Positions 51,757-62,375 of a stretch of 64,000 bases of DNA are shown piece by piece. Origin of the DNA: Gari tellinella. Lineage: Eukaryota > Mollusca > Bivalvia > Cardiida > Psammobiidae. Position numbers and translations under genes: made by a program. The number at the start of each line of letters is the position of its first letter. The first letter of the stretch is position 1. The notes under the pieces were generated by a model, which worked only from the letters and a program-made list of their open reading frames with translations, did no database searches and was not told the origin of the DNA. The stretch is from contig OV277862.1 of assembly GCA_922989275.2 (NCBI GenBank), positions 45,347,786-45,411,785 of the forward strand, given 5' to 3'.

Positions 51757-53487
51757 TTAAAGACGTATCCGGGAGTTGTTACTGCGCATCCCAACGCGCA
51801 TGTCCTTTCCGCTTTTTTCTGTATTTTCCTATCGCGGGTGTAATTATTTACATGGAGGAATTATACCCGTATAATTCCTCCATGTTATTTACGATCACAA
51901 CAGCGTCTAGATCATCGTATTTCGCGAATACAATATTTACTCAACTATCGTTATATATCGTTAAAAAACCCTTTTAAGATTCCTGGGGATATGAAGAGAC
52001 GCAAATCAGGATCATTTGTGACAAAAAAGTGCTCGAAATCTCTGGAAAACATTAGTTTTTTCACCAGGAACTCGCCGACTCGAGACATCGTTAATAATCA
52101 TAATGTGACAGGGAGTGAATTTAGTGTTGACATTGCCTCGGAGTCGGATGCAGGGACAGAATGCCCCTTCCTGTGATAGTCTTTTTGAGATCGATAGTCG
52201 GGCCTAGACCCCGGGCGACTTTTTCCAGTCGGCCTGAGTCCGGACGACTTTGACACCCGCCGGCCATGACGGGGGTGTTTTGCCGCACTGCGGTGCTCTA
52301 GTTATGATATCTTATCTTATGAATGGTTATGTTAACTCACTGCCCACATTGAATAATGATTGTAGATGTGTTTATTGGTGGGTCTACTTTTTGTCCAGAG
52401 TATATTTCCTTTGTCACATCAGCTACCGATAACAAATTAGGTGTGTGAGTTCATCGTTGGATGGCGGAGTGTCGCATACCATTTTCAGGTCACTGTGACC
52501 TTGACCTTTGACCTTGATTTTACAAAAAGCTTGTTCTGAGCCTATATCTTACCAGTTACCTATTCTAAATTCAGTGTTTGAGTATGGATACTTCCTACAT
52601 TCTGAACTGAAATATTTGAACATGTATTACCTCCCTTTGATGTATGAATATGCATGCAGCTCTATGTAGCTTTATTCATTTATCATATAGCTTTAATGGG
52701 TTTTAAGCCAAAGAAAATATGTGTGAAAATAAACATAAAGTTGTGAATAAAGAATTAATGAATTATGCACCATCAGCATCATATTTAGGGGGAGGGGGCA
52801 TTTCATTTTTCACTCCGACTTGAGGCGATGACAACACTGCATTTTTCAGCAGAACTTTCTAAAGTGCATAATATATGTCACAATGCAAGACATTTCTGTA
52901 TAGCTGTGGGTATTATTGTATAAAGTATAACATTTAGACTATTTAATAAAATTGTTAAAAAAGTGCATATTCACTGATAAAGGGAGGTAATAAAATTGAA
53001 CATATCTCTGAAACGAGCAAGGCGAGGTACTGTATTCTCATTAGTTCTATACTTGCTATATAATTATCTACTGTTATAGAAAAAAATAGGAAATTCTCCG
53101 CGCTAGAATTTTTTATTTTTGCAAAAAGGCTCGATTTTTTTACGATTTTCGAATTTATTTTGCACATATTTTATGCGTAAAATCTGTATAATGCCACTCG
53201 AATCTAATTATTTTACATTCATTTATAACACTATTCCATATACATGTAATTAATTAAAATTGGACTTGAAGTATCGATATTTGTGTGTTTGATGGACTTT
53301 CTTCTTATGAGGCCTAATTTTGGAAAATTTGAATATAGTACTTCTAAAAAAGCGTAAATTATACAAAAAGTAGCAAGGCGACCTATGTTTTTGAAGACTG
53401 TTTTTACTTTCATTTATATCAATTTACTTGTATGCAAAGTTTAAAAAAATTCTCCGCGCTAGAAAAAACTCCCAGATACGTCTTTAA
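51757..53487 (+). mobile_element. 1.7-kb TTAA-flanked element with 21-bp terminal repeats
   Basis: TTAAAGACGTATCCGGGAG at the left is mirrored by CTCCCAGATACGTCTTTAA at the right, so TTAA flanks AGACGTATC(C/T)GGGAGTT ends, as in piggyBac- or Kolobok-type elements. Inside are a perfect hairpin (51851-51884), a basic then acidic 61-codon frame starting MKRRKSGSFVTKKCSKSL (51991-52176), an AGGTCAAGGTC-like tract (52495-52525) and a repeated AAATTCTCCGCGCTAGA word (53090, 53447). No transposase motif could be recognised. It is either a degenerate copy or a large non-autonomous one. Confidence 0.7.
51851..51884. repeat. Perfect 16-bp-arm hairpin
   Basis: CATGGAGGAATTATAC, two C residues, then GTATAATTCCTCCATG. 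It is unrelated to the CAAACAG hairpin and lies just inside the left end of the 1.7-kb element. Confidence 0.85.
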
Positions 53488-53969
53488 ATTCATGATATGT
53501 ACATATTTGGTTTTTTTATTCGCATACTTTAAAGTACAGTTTTACTCATTAAGTTTACAATATTCATATCCCTTTCAAGATATTTGATTTATAACAAAGA
53601 ATTCACTGGTGGTATTATTTGAAAAAAGCTTGCATTGGATTTTTAGAAGTTTCATTGCGAATCCGATGTACTAAGAGTCTAAGGCATGCATATTAATGCT
53701 TCATTATGAAACAATCATATTACCAATCTACAAACATTGAGGTTGCAATGAAGAACCATAATCATGCTACCAATTTATCTGAGCATGCCATTGGATTTAC
53801 ACAATTTGTTGCCTCACAGTCACATTCATACATACATACATATTGGCTTTTAAAGCAAGCAAATATTGACGAGCTGCACTTTTTCTTGCAATTGCAAAAC
53901 CAGAGTTGTATGCATGCGAATGTGATAGTGAGTTTTTTTTTAGGGGGGTTTTGTCGGTCAAATTTGGGG
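53488..53969. other. Nothing recognisable
   Basis: AT-rich DNA. Contains GTGATAGTGAGTTTTTTTTTAGGGGGGTTTT near 53930 and a CATACATACATACATA run. No gene is visible. Confidence 0.3.
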
Positions 53970-54248
53970 TCAAACATCCCATGGTATCTGCCCAGTCCCT
54001 GTAGCCGAAGGCTCCCCATGTGTCACAGGAAGGTTCGTCGGTTCTTTGCCTAATTTTTGAACATGCAACTCGAAAGTTTCTTTAGTTTGCGGGAGGAGTA
54101 ACAAGGTTTTTAGGCCTTCACGAATAACCTTGTTACTGTCTTGTTCATGCTTAATCTTCTTTGAACTGCAGCCAAACAGACGAGAAAGGTATATTCCAAT
54201 GTTTTGTATAGGTCCGCCTTGAACAACAAAAGTCACCGCTAAGGACGT
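53970..54248 (-). pseudogene. Open frame probably belonging to the PIN-like remnant, cut off by a SINE
   Basis: A 93-codon minus-strand frame contains IYLSRLFGCSSKKIKHEQDS, NKVIREGLKTLLLLPQTKET and FELHVQKLGKEP. It lies downstream, on the same strand, of the remnant at 54480-55730. The SINE at 54249 separates them. It may be that gene's next segment or a different element; no domain is recognised. Confidence 0.35.
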
Positions 54249-54478
54249 CATTGGTCATGAGTTCGATCCCCCGCCGGACCAAGTCCTTCGAATGAGACAT
54301 TATAAACCGAGGTCTGATGTATCAGTGCTTTACATTGGGCATCTAAAAGAACCAGATAACTCTTTCGATAGTAAGAGTAGAGCATCGCGCCCAGGTTCCC
54401 TGTATCCGCTCCCCTCTCTCTGGGGCGTCCAGTTAGCCAAGAGATGGCAGACACGGACGTTTACAAACAAAACAAACA
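54249..54478 (+). mobile_element. tRNA-derived SINE (type 3), 5'-truncated
   Basis: Starts within the tRNA-like head (ATGAGTTCGATCCCCCGCCGG) and continues through GATGTATCAGTGCTTTACAT, CCCTGTATCCGCTCCCCTCTCTC and an ACAAACAAAACAAACAATAAA tail. Same family as 37531-37750, opposite strand. It interrupts the minus-strand pseudogene. Confidence 0.75.
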
Positions 54479-54479
54479 A

Positions 54480-55730
54480 TAAACGCCACCAGTGTTGGGG
54501 TTTCAACAAAATTTTTCCAACATAACCTCTTGATTTATTCCGTGGAACAAAAAGATTGTATCGCAACCAGTATGGACATGAAAACTTTGGATGTTTTGTC
54601 GAATTTGTGTGTGAATTGTCTGACAAACCGGTATTTAGTGAATAGAGAAGCATCGCCTCTACTGTGCTGTTCCAGATAACATCCACAGTTCCTTATCACT
54701 AACTACAAATCATCAACAGTAGTACTCCTGTGTCCCTGCAGTCGTACTACAACAAGACGCTAAAACCCGCTTGTAACAGTCTCTTTAGCATGATTGTCAC
54801 CCTTGTGTCAGATTCTTCATGGTCGACGGATAATTGATCAGCATGGAAGCTGTTTGAATTAGAATTTATCTTCCCCGCGAACACTTCCGCTGCTACAACA
54901 ACTAATCCCTCTGGTAATGCACCACTCTGAAGCAGTCATTCAGCTGATAGAAACTCGGCCAGTTCTTTCTTATTTTCGTCGAACGCAAGGTATTGCTACC
55001 AGACATGCGGCATTGGCACTTCTGGACGTGTGATTTGCGTTCGGATCTGATGTCTTTTTCCAGTCCTTTTCTTTCACTTGGTAGCTTTCATTAACATGCT
55101 CCTAATGTATCTATCAAGCGTGGCACCAACGCGAGTAGTTGTGCCTTCGACAGTTGAAATATAGCGACTGAACAAATGTATGAGCATACTCTCCATATGT
55201 CTGATATTCTAGAGGGCTTTCTCGAGCTTTCATAAGAACATGGCCATCTTTTATGACACATTGGAATTTGTGAGAGTCCTGTATCTCTTGTGCTGTTTCA
55301 GTTCCTTGGTGTTTTGTCAGACCACCCAGAACTTTGGACCTTACTGTCCAGTTCAATACTCCAGTAGATTTTGTCAAGGCTAGTGGAACTGGTGGCTGGT
55401 CATGTTTCAGTACATCGGCAGTCTGCAATGTACGGTCTGAACTAGCTGCGTTGAACAGACGTTGTATGAGTCTATGGGCAAGTTTTCTCTGTTTCGAAGC
55501 TTGTTGCTTGTCTGGTTACGTGTTTTTAAAAGACTAGCGAATGGACTTTGCCATTTTGAGAAGAGGAAAACTGCTCAACCAACACACTGCCTCTGCGTTC
55601 ACATGTCAAAAATCGGTGCTAATACTTCTGTTGCAACACCCTTTGACGCTATGAAGACAAGTCGGTCTAAAGCTGCGGAAGTGTTGTTTAATTTTTCACT
55701 TTTCGAAATGCCAAAATACGTCTAATGAAC
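54480..55730 (-). pseudogene. Second remnant of the FEN/PIN-like mobile protein family
   Basis: Read down the minus strand: LLNxTSAALDRLVFIASKGV, then KHDQPPVPLALTKSTGVLNW, FQCVIKDGHVLMKARESP, YGEYAHTFVQSLYFN, DHEESDTRVTIMLKRLLQAG, YDCRDTGVLLLMI, and near 54600 a block aligning with the HALTGCDTxS region. The motif order equals that of the 39885-41257 remnant: DGH for DG, EESDTR for the EExDxR block, CRDTGVLLL for TDTDVVxL. The sequence differs greatly, so these are two distinct subfamilies. Many stops and frameshifts are present. Function as a FEN-like nuclease is inference. Confidence 0.65.
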
Positions 55731-57080
55731 CGAACAGGGGGTCTATGTTTATGATCTTAGTCATCTGAAAGTGTTGGTTCAATTGGTCAACACTCACACA
55801 AAGTCATAAGCTTGTTTCCCGTACATTAAATAAATACTTTTTCCAACTGAACCTGTAAAATCTCAACATACACAATTCACAGACTACAATGTATATTAAT
55901 TCATGTTCCTTAACTTCCTTTCTGGTTTCCATATGGAAATAGAAAATGCTACATGAACGACATAGAATTCATATCATGGATGTATGGTAATGCAAAGTCC
56001 AGTGTATGCTTACTTTTATAAAATTGTACAAACAATCCTAAAAGTCAAGTAGCTCTATTTGAACATGTCAAAGGTTCTGCATACCAAAATAACTTTTGTT
56101 ATGCCACATAACGCCAAATAATGGAAGTGTCCGGTAAAGTAAGAATCAAGGAAACATCATATTGCTGATATATTAGACTACGCTGCTATATCATGGATAT
56201 ACATATTTATTTCACACCTACATAGATTAAACCAATCGAAAGCCCCTCTTTCTACCACGTGACGGTACAAGAGAAACCTATATTGTACCGGAATATAAAA
56301 AAGCTATCCCAGAAGGCCACATTTTTGTCATATTGGACTCGGATCCAAAAAATCCATATCATTTTCATATTGGACTGGACAACTCTTCCGACACTCTGTT
56401 AAGAGTTACTTCCCTTCGTATTTCACCTTTGTGTTGCTCGGAGCGAGACGTTATAGGGAGGGAAAATAAGAATCGGCTTACATTTGCAGTATCTTATTTA
56501 ATGACGTAACGATAAACAAAATGTTGTAGACGTTTTGGCGCGTTAACGTTCAAACGTCAATAACAGTAAAGAACGGTTTTGACGTTTAAGTTTTTTTTCC
56601 CAAGTTATGAATATAATTTTTGTTCATCAGAGTGTAAGTTTTAAAAAAGCATATAGATAATTTATGCTTATTGGACTGAAATTCTAAACATTAGTAAGTT
56701 TTATAATGATAACAAACTATAAAAATGCTTTTGAGGAATAAAATTAGGTGTTTATTCACTATTAAAGGGAGGTAATTCATAAAGTTCGTTATAAAACGGT
56801 CCTTTGTTAGACTGTTACACCTTTAATGTGTTTAAAAATTGTATGTTGATGGAGTAAATGATTAAAAATTAGATCTAGAAAAGAAAATTATGCAAAATGA
56901 TACGTGTAGACGATTATAGATTTGAAATAGATCTACTGGTTGTAAGGGGAGGGCCGGTGTAGGGAAGGAACACAGTAATTTGTTTTTGGAAATTTCGAAG
57001 TCAAAGGCTAGGCTACAATGAATAGGAAAAAATGCATGTGGTTTCTTTTGTCATTTTATAATTTTATGGTGTGAAATAAA
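55731..57080. other. Unassigned DNA with small repeat fragments
   Basis: 56320-56400 has CATATTGGACTCGGATCC-like words related to the palindrome at 57081. 56448-56490 is a family E scrap (GAGACGTTATAGGGAGGGAA). 56940-56972 is another (GGGGAGGGCCGGTGTAGGG). No gene is visible. Confidence 0.4.
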
Positions 57081-57247
57081 GAGGTAATTTAACAGTGTTG
57101 AGTACACTACTGAATTCAATTGGACTCGAACACAGCAGTCATAATCCATATTGGACTCGGCTATCGCCTCGTCCAAATATGGTTATGACTGGTGTGTACT
57201 CGTCCAATAGAATTCAGTATTGTACTCAACACTGTTAAATAACCTCA
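57081..57247. mobile_element. Palindromic MITE with GAGGTAATTTAACAGTG ends
   Basis: GAGGTAATTTAACAGTGTTG pairs with CAACACTGTTAAATAACCTC, ACTGAATTCAATTGGACTCG with its complement, and CATAATCCATATTGGACTCG with CGTCCAAATATGGTTATGAC, around GGCTATCGCC. Arms of about 80 bp, no coding. It belongs to the TTGGACTCGGCTATCGCC type of invertebrate palindrome. Confidence 0.75.
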
Positions 57248-57724
57248 TAATATATATATAGTTGTAAATACTAGATTTAGCATATGCGCTTACGTAAGTT
57301 GATTGCAAAGGCAGATGCAAGTATTGTCGATGTTGACTTATTTGTTCAGATAAATGTATTTGTAAATGTGAAAATGAATACAAACAGCGTCAGTAATAAT
57401 ACAACAATTAACAACATGTATAATTTTTGCTTTACACTAAGACTTACTACTTAACTTTTGATAAACCGTATAATTAAATTTGCCAAAATTAAATCATTAT
57501 CCTATTTAATAATGTTTTTAATAAATAGAGAATCAACAAAATTTGCTTTAATGTGAATTTCAATACATTCATTTACTTTGCCGAAATTTTGACAAATGGT
57601 CATGTGTGGAAAATATAAGAAACGAAATAAATCAATAATCCAAAAGTTACGGTCATCTTCGAGCCAAATACACAGTCAAATTTTGTCTAAATTGGTATTT
57701 AGTCATTTAAGATTACATTTATAT
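57248..57724. other. Nothing recognisable
   Basis: AT-rich DNA without features that I can support. Confidence 0.3.
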
Positions 57725-58335
57725 AAGTTTCAAATCACTCTGAAGTTTGACAGAATTACCGTTTTTATACTTAATAGCATATATATTTTGACACCAAAGG
57801 TATGATAGTTGAGCATATATGTCAAATGTAGGAAATACATTAGCTAAATCCAATACTAGTATAAAAAGGGCCATTTTTGTAACAAACCATGAAATTGTGT
57901 CAAAAATCGGTCATTATGTTTTTTGGCTCTTAATTAGTAATTATTCAATAAAATGAGTTTCAAATCAGTCTGATGTTTACAGAATTTACGTTTTATACTT
58001 TATGGCAAATATTTAGACACCAAAGGCATGAAAAGTTGATCATATATGTCAAATGTAAGAATTGAATTTGTTAAATCCAATATAAAAAGCGGCCATTTTG
58101 ATAACAAACCATGCATCTTTCTCAAAGATTGGTCATTATGCAATCAAATAAGCTTTAAATCAGTCTGTAGATGACTTGATTAGCTTTCATATGCTTAAAA
58201 TACATAAATTTCACCACCAAAAGTATGAAATTTGGCCATACATGACAAGTTTTAGAACATAAAATGTATATGAGAATCGACAATGATGGCCATCTTGAAA
58301 ATGGCGGTCATTTTGATTTTTTACGTTGCTCATTG
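57725..58335. repeat. Three diverged ~190-230-bp tandem units
   Basis: TTTCAAATCA-TCTGA-GTTT...ACACCAAAGG-ATGA...ATATATGTCAAATGTA...GGCCATTTTxxTAACAAACCATG recurs starting near 57726, 57957 and 58150; the third unit is the least similar. CGGCCATTTT words at each end recall the 41290-42010 array. Confidence 0.65.
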
Positions 58336-58663
58336 ACTTTTTTGGTTGACATGCAGACCATACTAGTATACATACGTGTATCATTAAGTTTGTAATGTTT
58401 TCACTTAGTAACCCAGCTATTATAGCAGAAATTAATAGAGTACACTAATAAAAAATCAACTTTTACTGGTTTATTTTAAGAGTTATCCCCCTTGATTGTG
58501 ACTAATACTTTTTCACGGAAATTTTATTTCTAATTTTTCCGACAAATTATATATTCAATAAAGTAAAGTATTATTGGGAAATATATGTTTAATTGCAATT
58601 AAAATAATAAAAAATAAATATATCATATCTCTAAAATCTGCACCCAATGACCTATTTCTGACC

Positions 58664-58877
58664 TTAACCCTTAGCCTGCCAGTCACGACTATAGCTCCAT
58701 AAGCAAACAGCTTGGATCCGGATGAGACGCCGAGTAACTCGGCGTCTCATCCGGATCCAAGCTGTTTGATACTCAGACAACATTTTCAGCAGTTTTGAGC
58801 AACTTTGAAGCACTTTGAAACTTGAAGCAGACGAGAAATATAGCAGACGACAATTTATTTGGCGGGCTAAGGGTTAA
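58664..58877. mobile_element. Family F MITE (TTAA-type, CCCTTAGCCTGCC ends)
   Basis: TTAACCCTTAGCCTGCCAGTC is mirrored by GGCGGGCTAAGGGTTAA. The hairpin at 58703-58769 is almost perfect, with GGATCCGGATGAGACGCCG arms: GATCAG has become GATGAG and the opposite arm reads CTCATC to match. Two GCAGACGA words follow. Confidence 0.85.
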
Positions 58878-59051
58878 TATGCGCCTAAGAACTTTACATC
58901 CCCCCTAAATTTGTTCATATGCATATGCTGAATACAAATCAAGTGGCTGTTGCCCGTCTACACAGCAAGACATGAGGCCCGTTTTTTAGAGCCTTATTTT
59001 CGATCCGTATGCAGACTATAAAGAGTTTAAAACTGACACATGTATTATTGC

Positions 59052-59219
59052 CAGGGCTCCGAGGTTATAAAGCGTTTTAGTTGAGTCTGAGTGTGTTCTC
59101 AAGCAATTGATTGGTCATATTTGAGCCTAGGCTTTAAGCCTAGGCTCAAATCTGACCAATCAAATGCTTGAGATCGACTTTGGACTCAAGTCAAAAGCTT
59201 TATAACCTCGGACCCAGGG
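59052..59219. mobile_element. Palindromic MITE with CAGGGCTCCGAGG ends
   Basis: AGGGCTCCGAGGTTATAAAG pairs with CTTTATAACCTCGGACCC, and GATTGGTCATATTTGAGCC with GGCTCAAATCTGACCAATC around TAGGCTTTAAGCCTA. About 168 bp; no coding. Confidence 0.75.
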
Positions 59220-59553
59220 CTCTGCAAAGTAAAATACATTCATATATATATTCATATATGAATGTGATTTATTATACGATTGTTAAAAAAAGGGATTTTC
59301 CGACCGTCCGTCCCTACTTTTTTGTGCATGGAATAGGAAACACAGGTAATATTTTATTTGGCCTTATTACATTTCAAACAATGTTGATCGACACTGTTTG
59401 ACACCCTGATTCATCTAAAGCATTGTATTTAGCAGTATTATCTCCGGTATTTGGCAGTGTAGACCAACTTCAGCTACAGAGCCTGGGATGACAACGGTAC
59501 TTGTTCTGTACAATGTTGCATTGAAGTAATGCTGGTTTTGTCATGGTTCAACA

Positions 59554-59697
59554 TACAGTGGAGAATCTGTTATTCTTTCCCAATAAACGCGTTTACGCTA
59601 AAACTATTATTTGCAGTACAAACAGTTTGGAGCCAGATCAGACGCCGGGTAACCCGGCGTCTGATCAGGCTCCAAACTGTTTGCCACCAAGATAACA
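59554..59697. mobile_element. Family A MITE truncated after the hairpin
   Basis: TACAGTGGAGAATCTGTTATTC, then the hairpin (59619-59683), ending at GCCACCAAGATAA, where the other copies continue. It is reversed in orientation relative to 1074 and 48189. Confidence 0.8.
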
Positions 59698-59926
59698 GCT
59701 TGGTCTTTACAATGTTTGCAATGCAAGAATGCGGGTTCTGTCATAGCACGACTCATAGTTATATTCACCCCATTCGTTTCCATTGAATGAAAATGATGTT
59801 TACTTCGAACTAAAACACTGACAACCTCGACATATAGTTAAGTCAAAACTGTTTGACACTTTTCTTTAAGTTTTGAACTTACAGTTAATTACAACTAAAT
59901 CTATTTTATCAAGTAATATAGTGCCC

Positions 59927-60200
59927 CTCCCATCAACGACCCTTCGCAGAACGATTCCATCCTTACAACAACGCTTGTCACTGTTCCCCAAAACAATACA
60001 AGTATGTCTAACGATTTTCTGCAGCAATATCGTCTGGTTAAAATTGTCGTTTGTTGTTTTTCTCAAAGTCACATATGGGATATTTTGACATATACACATC
60101 AAGACGACTGATCTGGATTCAAGCAGTTTGCACATGTAAACCAAATTTCCCTCCCTAAAGCAACTTCCATTTGATGTTGCTGTAGAGAGGGAACACTGTA
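59927..60200 (+). mobile_element. Family E MITE inserted beside the gypsy integrase
   Basis: TAGTGCCCCTCCCATCAACG to GTAGAGAGGGAACACTGTA. The hairpin keeps only CTGATCTGGATTCAAGCAG of the right arm. It lies at the 3' side of the minus-strand integrase C-terminus. Confidence 0.65.
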
Positions 60201-60204
60201 TGTT

Positions 60205-60457
60205 ATACGATAAATGAATAGCAGAGAGCATTACAGCAATTTGGCAGGTATCTTCCAGCCTGTTTTGAAGATGTAGCGCATATTGGTATGTGTACATGAC
60301 TTCAGGCGTTTCTTTCTCTGTCCAAAGTTCTTTCAGTATTTGCATGGGGCCTCGAACAGTGAATCCATACAATATTTCGAACGGCGCAAACCCTGTTGAT
60401 GCCTGTGGAACTTCTCTGTTTGCGAAGAGAACAGCGGACAAGTATTATAATTTATTT
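60205..60457 (-). pseudogene. Ty3/gypsy integrase, C-terminal segment
   Basis: The minus strand reads LLSAVLFANREVPQASTGFA, PFEILYGFTVRGPMQILKEL and WTEKETPEVMYTYQYALHL. This is the end of the integrase core and start of its C-terminal region as in many metazoan Ty3/gypsy elements. A composite MITE (60458-60910) separates it from the rest of the integrase. No 3' LTR was recognised below it. Confidence 0.75.
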
Positions 60458-60910
60458 CTGACCTGTCCGAGTTATTTTTAAAATCTTAAAAGGGATGATC
60501 ACCGTACTCGTTGATTTCCGTTAGGTCAGCCAAGGATACGGATAGCTGTATTTATTGTGTGTAATGTACAGCAGAGAATACATTATTTCCCGAATAAACG
60601 CAAACACAATGCACTAAACTGTAGAAAATTGATTTTATCTTTTTTATCCGGGTGGCAAACAGGTTGGAGCCTGATCAGACGCCGGGTAACCCGGCGTCTG
60701 ATCTGGCTCCAACCTGTTTGCAACGGACATAATAGTTTTTAGCATAAACAAGTTTATTGAGAATGAATAACTTATCAGTAAAATTAGTGCAGCTGTCTCG
60801 TGCTGCACAAGGATCTCAAGTTTGAAAGAGTACGACTACATGTATATAGATCCGACGTTACCGTGTTATCTTTTTACCATGATGAACTAAAAATAACTCT
60901 GACAGGTCAG
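60458..60910. mobile_element. Second copy of the composite CTGACCTGTC element, inside the gypsy integrase
   Basis: CTGACCTGTCCGAGTTATTTTTA to AAATAACTCTGACAGGTCAG. Nested is the family A-like core (about 60569-60770) and its hairpin at 60655-60721 (GGTTGGAGCCTG arms). The order and spacing equal those of 8351-8790. Confidence 0.75.
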
Positions 60911-61752
60911 AAAAATCGCACAATATGTGTCTCAGTCTTTCGGCCGCTACTGAAACATTTTTCTACAGCATGCTTTTCGGAACCCTGTGCATGCTGTTGC
61001 ACAATCCATTACATTTCGGGTTGTATGGGGTAGTGAAGAACTGCTTCAGCGATATGAGTCGGTCGACAAACTTCTCCCATGAGCTCAGACGTGAACTCAC
61101 TGCCTTTGTTGATCAAAATTTCGGTTGGAAATCCATCCATGAAAATACGTCGAGCAGCGCCTCAGCTAGTCGTTCTGTCTCTATCTACAGCCTCAGGATA
61201 TCTTGTGGCATAATCTTCCACTGTCAAAACGTATACGTTTCCCTTATTAGATACGGGTGTGGTGGGACTTATCAAATCTACCGCTACTCGATAGAACGAT
61301 GTATCTATGATGGGCATTTAACCAAGGGGCACCTTTGTGACCCATCCTTTTGGTATGGTTTTTTGGCAAACATCACACGATCTGCAATATCTCGTAACAT
61401 CACTGATTATTCCCGGCCAGTGGAAACTTGTAGTGATCATGTCGATGGTCTTCTTTGCTGACAAATGTCCATCAACAATAGACTCATGGGCAAAGTTCAT
61501 CACACGCTTTCTAAATTGCGTTGGGACAACTATTTGGTCAACACTTTCAGCATATGACCATAGTTTCTTCAAAGATTCATCGTCTTTCTGTGCCTTCTGA
61601 AGCACATCAACGTCAGTTTTATCTAACGGTTGACTAGTCACGCTCAACGCCCTTATATGTTTAATCTTTTTAGCAGCTTGAGCCCGTGTGACAACCGCTG
61701 CAGCGACACTAGTTTGACCCTGTCTTTCGGGCTGACCCTGTTCCAGGAGCAT
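60911..61752 (-). pseudogene. Ty3/gypsy integrase: zinc-binding and catalytic core
   Basis: On the minus strand a zinc-binding HHCC region comes first: AHESIVDGHLSAKKT, FHWPGIISDV, YCRSCDVCQKT. The core follows, with LVDLISPTTPVSNKGNVYVL, VEDYATRYPEAV and a segment LINKGSEFTSEL where the second catalytic Asp expected before xGSxF is Asn. Stops interrupt the core near 61180 and 60990. Upstream residues (DDESLKKLWSYAESVDQIV) are the usual linker after RNase H. RT and RNase H themselves are absent: only about 90 bp separate this block from the protease-like region. It is an internally deleted element. Confidence 0.8.
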
Positions 61753-61840
61753 CTAAAACCGCATCTACATTTCCAAAGACTTAATTGCAGATGAGTGAAC
61801 TCAACGCCGTTGCTTCTTTACTGCCCATGTCACAGGGTCA

Positions 61841-62375
61841 TCAACCTCTATCAAAGCTGCTGGAACTATCTTGGCCAGACCAACGACAGTGATCATCACA
61901 TATGTCCAGCATTTGGCTATCCTCGACCAAGTCTTTCTGCACTGCTGCTAGCTCACAGTCGTTCTCTCTTAAAATCTTCACCTCTTTGGTCCCTACATAG
62001 CCTTTCTGTAACTTTAAGTTGTACTCGCCCTCACGCGTATCTACGGCACATCCACCTGAAATGATGGGCACCGACTCTCCGTAGGCCAGCTGAAGTTCGC
62101 CGTCTGGTATACACTCTTTTATATGACATGTGTTCATTAAAAAAGGCATGAACATAGCTGACAGTTTGTTTCCATCCGAACCTTTGTTCTTAGACCTGTC
62201 GAACTTCCAACCTCTCTGAGACTGTCGACCATCTGTATGTCCTATACTTTTATGGTCTGGGCAACAAACTGCAGCTCCGCTGATATTTCTTGAGTTTGAA
62301 TTCTGTCGTCAGTCCCTAGCATCTTTCTAGCACCTTCCTTCCTGCATATGAAACAAACCTTCTTCTAGGCATCAG
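61841..62375 (-). pseudogene. Ty3/gypsy zinc-knuckle and protease-like region
   Basis: Minus strand: a CFICRK start of a CCHC knuckle near 62350, interrupted frames, then NTCHIKECIPDGELQLAYGE and SVPIISGGCAVDTREGEYNL, in the place of the aspartic protease and its following spacer. The DTGA-type active site was not found, so the protease is eroded or recombined. The gypsy assignment rests on position between gag and integrase. Confidence 0.55.

Noticed and set aside
52495..52530. AGGTCAAGGTCAC-like tract as a nuclear-receptor response element
   Set aside because: Such tracts recur in repeats here (about 4000 and 50715) and no promoter is nearby.
59866..60441. 191-codon minus frame as one protein
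   Set aside because: It joins a gypsy integrase end (before about 60205) with a translated family E MITE; only the first part is coding in origin.
61795..62064. Plus-strand 89-codon frame
   Set aside because: It is antisense to the gypsy protease-like region and has no recognisable domain.
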